A stretch of 64,000 bases of DNA from Mytilus trossulus (taxonomy: Eukaryota > Mollusca > Bivalvia > Mytilida > Mytilidae): contig NC_086380.1 in the NCBI RefSeq assembly GCF_036588685.1, forward strand, positions 53,655,144-53,719,143, in the 5' to 3' direction. The position numbers and the translations under genes are program-made. The notes below the pieces were generated by a model. The model did not search any database. It was not told the origin of the DNA and worked only from the letters and a program-made list of their open reading frames with translations. Every line of letters starts with the position of its first letter. Position 1 is the first letter of the stretch. Shown here piece after piece: positions 57,204-64,000 of this stretch.

Positions 57204-57420
57204 TGTATAATTACATAAACAAACGACAACTACTGTACATCAAATTCCTGACTCAGGACAGGTGCAAACATTTGCAGCGGGATTAAACATTTTAATGGTA
57301 CCAAACCATCTCCCTTGTTCTGAAACAATAGTATAACATCACAACATAGAAAAACACACAATAAAATATCAATTGAAAGGCTCAACTCAATAAAAAACGT
57401 AAATTAACAACACATGAACG

Positions 57421-57779
57421 AATAAATTTGAGATTTGAATGCAAATGAAGTTAATAAAATATAAGAGACAAACATTTAAGACCAAAAAGCAAACAAACAA
57501 GTCCAAACAAAGCCATGACAAGACACCACCGGGAAATATATAAAACTCCTCAGAAATTGATCTCTTTTGAAAAAAAACCGGTTTCTCATAATATATCCAT
57601 ATTAATATATATGAATCCATATTAATATGTCTGATTTGCACTCCAGATTTTCTGAGAAAGAAACAAGTATTTTATCATAAAATATGCATTCCAGTTTATT
57701 CGTAACTTATTTGTGCTTTGTACAAAATGACCAGCTGTTACTACGCAGGTGCTTTTCTTCGTTATTTAATATTAACAGT
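57421..57779. other. No gene recognised
   Basis: AT-rich. A minus-strand ORF here begins in family A and shows only hydrophobic low-complexity sequence. Confidence 0.4.
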
Positions 57780-58120
57780 ATGTGTTACCCAAATTTGTGA
57801 CAATCTTAGGGGGAGGGTGGGGATCCCGCTAAAATGTTAAACCCCGCTACATTATTTATGTATGTGCCTGTCCCAAGTCAGGAGCCTGTAATTCAGTGGT
57901 TGTCGTTTGTTAATGTGCTACATATTTGTTTTTTTTCTATAAATAAGGCCGTTAGTTTTCTCGTTTGAATTGTTTTACATTGTCTCATCGTGGCTGACTA
58001 TGCGGTATGGGCATTGTTTATTGTTGAAGGCCGTACAGTGGCATATAGTTGTTAATGTCTGTGTCATTTTTTGTCTCTTGTGAACAGTTGTCTCATTGGC
58101 AATCATACCACATCTTCTTT
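57780..58120 (+). mobile_element. Dispersed repeat family A, forward
   Basis: GTGGGGATCCCGCTAAAATG, TGCCTGTCCCAAGTCAGGAG, GTAATTCAGTGGTTGTCG, GCCGTTAGTTTTCTCGTTTG, GACTATGCGGTATGGGCATT and GTTGTCTCATTGGCAATCAT. Almost full-length. Confidence 0.8.
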
Positions 58121-58161
58121 CTTATAAGAAGATATGGTATGAGTGCCAATGAGACAACTGT
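58085..58161. repeat. Tail-to-tail junction of two family A ends (77 bp inverted repeat)
   Basis: CAGTTGTCTCATTGGCAATC and ACCACATCTTCTTTCTTATA are followed at once by AGAAGATATGGTATGAGTGC and CAATGAGACAACTGTCAATC, the reverse of the same end. Confidence 0.85.
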
Positions 58162-58504
58162 CAATCCAAGTATTTCTGTTTGTTTTGCCCACAATATTGT
58201 CAATATTATGGAATTCTATGAGACTGTCATATCAGTGATATGTTCAGATAGCTTTAACTCAGATTTACTGTGCGTATTGTTGTGTTTTTTTGTTTCATTG
58301 GTATACGATACGGTTGACATCCCAGAACACACATTTTATCCCTCTGAATATTTGTATCTGACCCAAATCAGAAGGTTTTTTTTGCCTTTGCTTGTCTTGT
58401 ATGCTTTAAAATATATACTATTTATATGCTTTGGAGATTAGTATGACGCCCAATGTCACTGATGAACTGGTACACTTTTTTATGTAGAGGTCTGCTAAGG
58501 ACCA
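58162..58504. other. No gene recognised
   Basis: An open frame crosses from the family A end to 58441 but has no domain and starts in repeat sequence. Confidence 0.4.
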
Positions 58505-58610
58505 CCTCTGGTTCCGGGATTTTCTCTCTTCGTTGAAGACCCATTGATGACAGAAGTCTGTTCGCTGCTCTTTGGTTGGGTTGTTGTCTCTATGGCACAT
58601 TTCCCATTTA
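58505..58610 (+). repeat. Dispersed repeat family B
   Basis: TTGAAGACCCATTGATGACA, CTCTTTGGTTGGGTTGTTGT and GGCACATTTCCCATTTAC. Confidence 0.7.
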
Positions 58611-59159
58611 CACTTTCATGCAATTTAATAACACCAGGTTTTATTCGCCGCTTCTACATAAGGCCATGACCAACGTTGTTTTCCTTTAGGTTGTTTTCCT
58701 CCGACTAGTAGTAAAACCCTCGCAAAAGTGGGGCATCCGTTTGCTGTGCGGGGTGTACAAATGTTTAGATACGTCCGGTAAGTTATATCAAATGCCACGT
58801 GTAAAGAGATTGTCCGTAAGTGACCTGTTGCAAAGGTAAGTTTCTATCCCTATCAAATATACCCTCATTTAACGTGACAGTCTAAAAAAAAATTCCGACC
58901 TTGACGCCTCATTTACAAAACCTACCTTTTGTATCCATTTTCAAGATGTTCTCGTCCTAAATATGCATGAAGTATTTGCCACTGAACGTTACGCAACCAA
59001 CAATGAGTCTGTTCGCTTGATGTGTTTGAGCTTTTGATTTTTATCAATCGAAAAATCCTGTTTGAATTGGAAGGTTTTCTATGAAAGTTAGCAGACAACA
59101 CAATCTTGTAAAATGGCATTGCTTTTTCAACTGATTTTTATAGTTTGTTCTTATGTTGT
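58611..59159. other. No gene recognised
   Basis: GGGGCATCCGTTTGCTGTGC near 58733 resembles the end of the tandem-core element at 39500 (GGGCATCCGTGTACTATGG), so an eroded piece of that family may lie here. Nothing else is supportable. Confidence 0.4.
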
Positions 59160-59520
59160 ACTGTTATACCACTGTCCCAGGTTAGGGGGCGGGTTGGGAT
59201 CCCGCTAACATTTTTTTACCCAACACATTATTGATGTGTGTGCCTGTCCCAAGTCAGAAGCCTGCAATTCAGTGGTTGTCGTTTGTTTATGTGTTACATA
59301 TTTGTTTTTCGTTCATTTTTTACATAAATAAGGCCGTTAGTTTTCTCGTTTGAATAGTTTTACATTGTCTTATCGGGGCCTTTTATAGCTGACTATGCGG
59401 TATGGGCTTTGCTCATTTTTGAAGGCCGTACAGTTACCTATAGTTGTTGATGTTTGTTTCATGTTTGGTCTTTTGTGGATAGTTGTCTCATTGGCAATAA
59501 TACCATATCTTCTTTTTTAT
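59160..59520 (+). mobile_element. Dispersed repeat family A, near full-length
   Basis: TTGGGATCCCGCTAACATTT, TGCCTGTCCCAAGTCAGAAG, TTCAGTGGTTGTCGTTTG, AGGCCGTTAGTTTTCTCGTT, TTATCGGGGCCTTTTATAGC, GAAGGCCGTACAGTTACC and GATAGTTGTCTCATTGGCAA in order. Confidence 0.8.
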
Positions 59521-59884
59521 ATCTACTTTTAAATCTTGATCGCCTCATCATAATCTGCAATTGTATATTATCACTTGGCTAAAATTGAAAGTTCAAGATT
59601 TCAAAGACGACCCTGACTGGTGACCTTAACGGGAAATACTTTTATAATCAAACACTTTCGGAAAACTTCCTAACCGTAACATACATATAATGTATATGCA
59701 AATTTACCCGCTACATAAATAGTTTAATCACGCTACAGTGAGTTGAAAACAGATATTCAGAATACATTAATATGCAATAAAAATTTAAATGTTTACAAAA
59801 ATGACGATATATTTATTTTAAACTGAAAGCGTAAAGGTAAGTAGTCCTTGCATTTTGTTATTTTGTTATCATTATTATATTTGA

Positions 59885-60290
59885 CTTGGATGGAGAGTTG
59901 TTTCATTGACATTCATATCATACCTTCTTACTTATATATTTTTTTAATATTATCTAATTTTATACGAAATCACAAATGAATAAGTCATGGTGACTGGCAG
60001 CAAACATAACAGGAATACATGTATGTCGTGTTACCTTCAAACTAGTTTAAACCGGCCTTATTTTGAATATGCCTGTCCAAAGTCAAAAGCCTGTAATGCA
60101 GTTGGAATTATTTGTTGCTGTATATTATACTTGCATTTACTTTAATTTATTATTGTGAAAGAAATAAGGCGTTTATTTCCTGATTGAGTTGTTTTACATT
60201 TGTCGTTGAAGGACGTACGTTGACCTAAAGTTGTTAATTTCTATATCATTTGGTCTTTCATTTGCAACAATTTCACATTTTCTTATTTTT
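59885..60290 (+). repeat. Degenerate family A fragments
   Basis: GGATGGAGAGTTGTTTCATT at 59889, and TGCCTGTCCAAAGTCAAAAG with GAAGGACGTACGTTGACC between 60060 and 60225. Confidence 0.6.
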
Positions 60291-61489
60291 ATATCACACT
60301 TTAAGACAAAGATAACAAAAAATGACAAGCGTATTCCATGTATCTAGTTTTGTAAATGGTTGAAGCAAGTGAAAAAAATACTCATTGGTCAAGGGACATA
60401 CGCTGTGAAAAATCATGATCACAGATTTAACTTGATCATACTTATACGTGCAAAAGCATCTAAAAAATAATAAAAAGCCAATAATTAAGAAACATAAATC
60501 GGCACATGTTATTATCATTACCGGCGATTTCTTACCAGAAATCATGAAATTAACCATCGATGTGACGTGATAAAGCTTTCGATGGTCATACGACTCGATA
60601 TAAACACAAGTATACATTTTGTAGATAATCAAACACGAGGACTGATCGTATAGTGACAATTTTTCTAAGTCTGTTTCATTCTATGTCATAAATTTTTCAC
60701 TTGTATGATTTTTTAATGAAAGTTTTTTTTTCTCTGTTGCTTGCTGATTTCTAATGTCTAGCTAAGGGTCAAACTAAAAGTTGCATAAAACGGATTGAAC
60801 TACGTTTATAAAAACAATATTGACTTGGAAGCCATAAATACATGAGCCATATTTTGAGCTTATGTTCACAAAATTTAACTTTACTGGCCAATTATATCGG
60901 AATAATGAGTGTGCTTATATAAATGTATGATACAAAAACTTTTTTTTTTTTGGTTTAAATCTTAGAGTTTGCCTTTCTAAGGAAAAGAGTATAACATTTT
61001 TATTTATAATACATACAACTGCATTCATACACTGTTACAGTTATACGGTTGACTACAGAATAATAACATTCTTAATTTAGATCGGGTATTCCCAACGTTG
61101 GTTCCTCGACTCGCGGAAAGAGACAAATTAATAGCGCGAGACGGTTGCAAGAACAAAAACTGTGTCAAATTATGCTATGCATAGTCATCCATGTATAGGT
61201 GTACTGTTTTGTTGCTTTATTAAACTTTATTAAATAACTTTTACTTAAATTACTGTATTAAATTGTGTGGTGTCTATTACTACATTTATGTTGTGTAAAT
61301 ACCCACAACTTTTTAACAGGTAAAGCTGAGGATAACAACAGTTTCACCAAATGAGGTAAAGTAACTTTATTAAACTTAGCTGCAATTCTTATTTCTTGTG
61401 AATATTTTCTTTCAAGATTTAGGTGCTGAGAAAATGATAAGTGAGAAAGAGTCTCCGAGTATGTGTATATCTTGCTCAATAAACATATT
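60291..61489. other. No gene recognised
   Basis: A 121-codon minus-strand ORF (60294-60659) has one hydrophobic stretch (CADLCFLIIGFLLFFRC) but starts at the edge of repeat DNA and shows no family features. I do not support it as a gene. The remainder is AT-rich. Confidence 0.35.
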
Positions 61490-61760
61490 GAATACCAATT
61501 GGTGGACTTCGGCTGTTGTTTGCTCTTTGGTCTGGTTGTTGTGTCTTTGACACATTCCCCATCTCCATTCTCAATTTTACGTATTAAAAAACATACGATA
61601 TGGAAAAAAGTGGTGATTTAAAAAAAGAGTAAAACAGATATATCACTTGACCATTGGTAAACCCGCTGCATTTGTAATGACCTGTACTTAGTCAGGAACC
61701 TGTCGTTTAGTGGTTGTCGTTTGTCAGTCGTGTTTTATAAGTGTTTCTTGTTTTTTTATA
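61490..61760 (+). repeat. Family B followed by a family A fragment
   Basis: ACCAATTGGTGGACTTCGGC, TGTTTGCTCTTTGGTCTGG and CATTCCCCATCTCCATTCTC, then ATGACCTGTACTTAGTCAGG and GTCGTTTAGTGGTTGTCGTT. Confidence 0.7.
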
Positions 61761-62144
61761 CAGATTAGTCCAATATTGTGCTACCTAATGCGGTACAACC
61801 AGACTTATACTAATATTTGTAATACTTTGTTATTTATTTTGCAACTTGTAAACTATTACATAAATTTTATAATATAACTTAAATCTACTGATCAAAATTA
61901 AAAAGTGGGTAGTTGATACATGTATTTCAAAATTCACGTGTATCACTGCCACATTTTATAGTCGGTAGCATCGGCAGTAGTTGTATACTATTTTTGAATG
62001 TTTGTTTCTATTATACCATTGATGCAATATCCATACATTTATGGTTATACACATTAAATAGAGTCTATTCAATTATAAACTAGACTACGGCCTTTTTTAT
62101 AGACACCTTTGGCTGGTTGAATACTTGTTTGAAATTGTATATAA
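61761..62144. other. No gene recognised
   Basis: AT-rich intergenic sequence. Confidence 0.4.
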
Positions 62145-62330
62145 AAAAGAAGATTTTGTATGATTTCCTATGAGACAACTGTCAAAAAGAGACACAGACA
62201 TTAACAACTAAAGGTCACCGTACGGCCTTCAACAATGAGCAAAACCATGCACACCGCATAGTCAGCAATAAAAGGTCCCGATAAGACAATGTAAAACTAA
62301 CAGCCTTATTTATATAAAAAAATGAATGAA
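62145..62330 (-). repeat. Dispersed repeat family A, reverse
   Basis: GAAGATTTTGTATGATTTCC, ACCGTACGGCCTTCAACAAT, ACCGCATAGTCAGCAATAAA and GGTCCCGATAAGACAATGTA. Confidence 0.8.
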
Positions 62331-62754
62331 ATGTATGTTGCCTTCATTATTTTAATTGGTTATTGTTGTCGTTAATTTGCTACATCTCATTGTCGACGTT
62401 TAGCCTACATCTACTTTAGCCAATAATAAACAAGTGGGCAGAATGAACACAAAACTGTCATTTGCAAAGATTAAGTAGGAAGTGAAAACAAAACAAAGAT
62501 CGAATTATCGTTTTTTCTTTTTTTAGCCTTTCCTTTAACTATTTGTTATACCACAGTTGGTATTCGTACATTAACATGTATGTACGGGGTCAAGGGTACA
62601 CATTAGACTGATAAATATTGTCATAAAATTGAGAATAGGTTTTTTTTCTTATACCAACACGTCGATTCAGTCTTGTTGAATAACGTTGAATGCAATTGTT
62701 CATTGCTTCATCGAATTAACGGTGAACCGTACAGAAAAACAAAACATCTAGATA

Positions 62755-62850
62755 TAGGAAGATGTAGTGTGAGTGCCAATGAGACAACTCTCCATCCAAA
62801 TAACAATTTAAAAATTAAACCATTATAGGTTAAAGTACGGCCTTCAAATC
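62755..62850 (-). repeat. Family A terminal fragment, reverse
   Basis: ATAGGAAGATGTAGTGTGAG, CCAATGAGACAACTCTCCAT and TTAAAGTACGGCCTTCAA. Confidence 0.8.
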
Positions 62851-62991
62851 TACTTATTTTATCTATTATACCAGTTAACTATTAAACGACTTTATTGGGA
62901 AGTACGTTTCTTGTTATTGAACAAATTCAGTATGCATAAACATAATGAGGGAACATATATAAATAAGAAATATAGATTCTACCACTGTGTA

Positions 62992-63083
62992 TCCACTCTT
63001 GACAGTTATTTTTTTTTAATTTAAAACGCAAGGCTTGCCTGGGCGTTTAAAATATTTAAAATTTAACTGTCGAGAGTGGATAA
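62992..63083. repeat. Hairpin with GC-containing apex
   Basis: TATCCACTCTTGACAGTTA and TTTAAAACGC pair with GGCGTTTAAAAT and TTAACTGTCGAGAGTGGATA around AAGGCTTGCCTG. Fourth member of the GC-capped hairpin group in this window. Confidence 0.75.
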
Positions 63084-64000
63084 ATATCGTATTACACGAG
63101 ATTTGGTGGTGGAATCTGTTTCTCTAATGATTTTTTTAATATTAAGTAGGCAAATTTATTCCTTCTTTTCGAATGATCTGCAAAAAGATGTGTTCTTTCT
63201 ATGTGACTTCATCAGGCATGGTCGCCTTATTTCATGCCGTCACAATGGAAATTTCAGAAGAAAGCAAGAAAATTCAACGTCATAATCGAATTTTAACCAA
63301 TGAAGTACTGAGATCAACCGTACAACACGTTGATTAAATATTTTATAAACAATGGGTGCAGAAAGGGATAAATTGAAGAAGAATTAGAGAAACTGAAATA
63401 ACCATAACATCATTGAGATGAGAGCCATCTCATTGGCCCCTCTGTAAATAACGTGTGGTTAAAAAAATGCATGGATAAAATACGTCTATATGATGTGTTC
63501 AAATATACATTATATGAATCTTATAGTATGTGCACGATACGTTGTTCTCATCGAGCTATAACCTTTGCATAATGAAGAAAGGCATTCCAAAGTGTTTGAT
63601 AAAAGATCCCCGTCGATGAAAGGTTGCTTAACTTCAACATGTTTTTATTAAGATTAATAAAAATCAACAATTTATATTTATTTTTTTCGTTTGCATAATA
63701 TAAAACCATAACTAATGAAATGTTCATTTTAAATGGTTAACTGATTTTTAAATTGATTATTACGTAGACAAAATACACGGGTGTCATTCGGTTTATCGAG
63801 AGAAATTAGCGTGAAAGAATATCTAACGGCGGTCAAGTATTGAGCGACGATCGTGAAAGTTCTGGTAACGGATCGTGAAAGACATTTAATCGAGAAGACA
63901 TATGAAAGGTCAATACATATTCTAATTAAATTAATTACACAGACAAATTGACGACAAAATAAAACTGTCTGTCAAAATGGTTTAACATTATGATCAGTAT
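63084..64000. other. No gene recognised
   Basis: A 69-codon ORF beginning inside the hairpin (63076-63285) has no recognisable features. Toward the end, GATCGTGAAAG occurs twice (63849 and 63872). Otherwise AT-rich. Confidence 0.4.

Larger units (their letters stand above)
56365..57420 (-). mobile_element. Family A element (reverse) split by a nested insertion
   Basis: The outer element reads AGAAGATGTGGTATGAGTGC, CAACACGGAGCCTTGGCTCA, AAGGGCCCCAAAATTACTAG and CAAACGGGAAAACCAACGGT up to GAAACACGCATAAA at 56594. It resumes at about 57203 with TGTATAATTACATAAACAAA, CTGACTCAGGACAGGTGCAA, GGTACCAAACCATCTCCC and AAACAATAGTATAACATCAC. The uninterrupted copy at 46965-47365 shows these halves are normally adjacent. 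No coding. Confidence 0.85.

Noticed and set aside
60294-60659. 121-codon ORF with one hydrophobic segment
   Set aside because: Minus-strand ORF bordering family A repeat fragments, with no domain, no splice or promoter support.

Overview
The window looks like nuclear DNA of a marine bivalve, most likely a mussel (Mytilus or a close relative). It is AT-rich, its genes have GT-AG introns, and most of it is intergenic. The gene families fit (C1q-domain and GIMAP/AIG1 proteins, both expanded in bivalves), and it is packed with dispersed repeats that I recognise, from memory only, as common in mussel genomes. No rRNA, tRNA, CRISPR or prokaryotic operon structure was seen.

Layout. 1-8467 is copy A of an approximately 8.4 kb segment that reappears as copy B at 24549-33033, differing by roughly 1% or less by eye. 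Each copy starts with a 950 bp palindrome and carries a 16-bp-palindrome array and an inverted-repeat-bounded unit with a 117-codon ORF. In copy B a 2.7 kb long-terminal-inverted-repeat (foldback) element is complete. In copy A the element is cut off at the duplication edge. Just right of copy A is the last exon of an SLC13-type transporter (8750-8947), followed by a frame-broken coding remnant (9955-10437, minus) and a Helentron-like element with four ~502 bp tandem units (10467-12751). 13.6-19.1 kb holds a large hairpin, a cluster of CRE octamers, a 41 bp minisatellite and a cysteine-rich terminal exon on the minus strand (18458-18624).

19967-23861 is a three-exon GIMAP/AIG1 GTPase gene. 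Its phase-matched first exon encodes a signal peptide, and an in-frame TAA separates the G domain from an otherwise open coiled-coil and hydrophobic tail. After copy B, 33-38 kb is mostly repeats and low-information DNA with one possible zinc-finger exon. 38188-41116 (minus) is a complete two-exon secreted coiled-coil/C1q protein. 43-48 kb contains a LINE reverse-transcriptase fragment and an old tandem duplication whose two copies were later hit by different repeats. 52550-54703 is an intronless 717-codon gene for a secreted protein of a family I cannot name, with a furin site and His-X-His modules. 56-63 kb is a repeat graveyard with a clear three-level nested insertion and several hairpins.

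The genes do not form a pathway. The C1q and GIMAP genes are of immune-type families, and the cysteine-rich exon could be a third secreted defence-type gene, but that is inference. Most of what is unusual here is structural: inverted repeats at every scale, two of them lying at the edges of the recent duplication.
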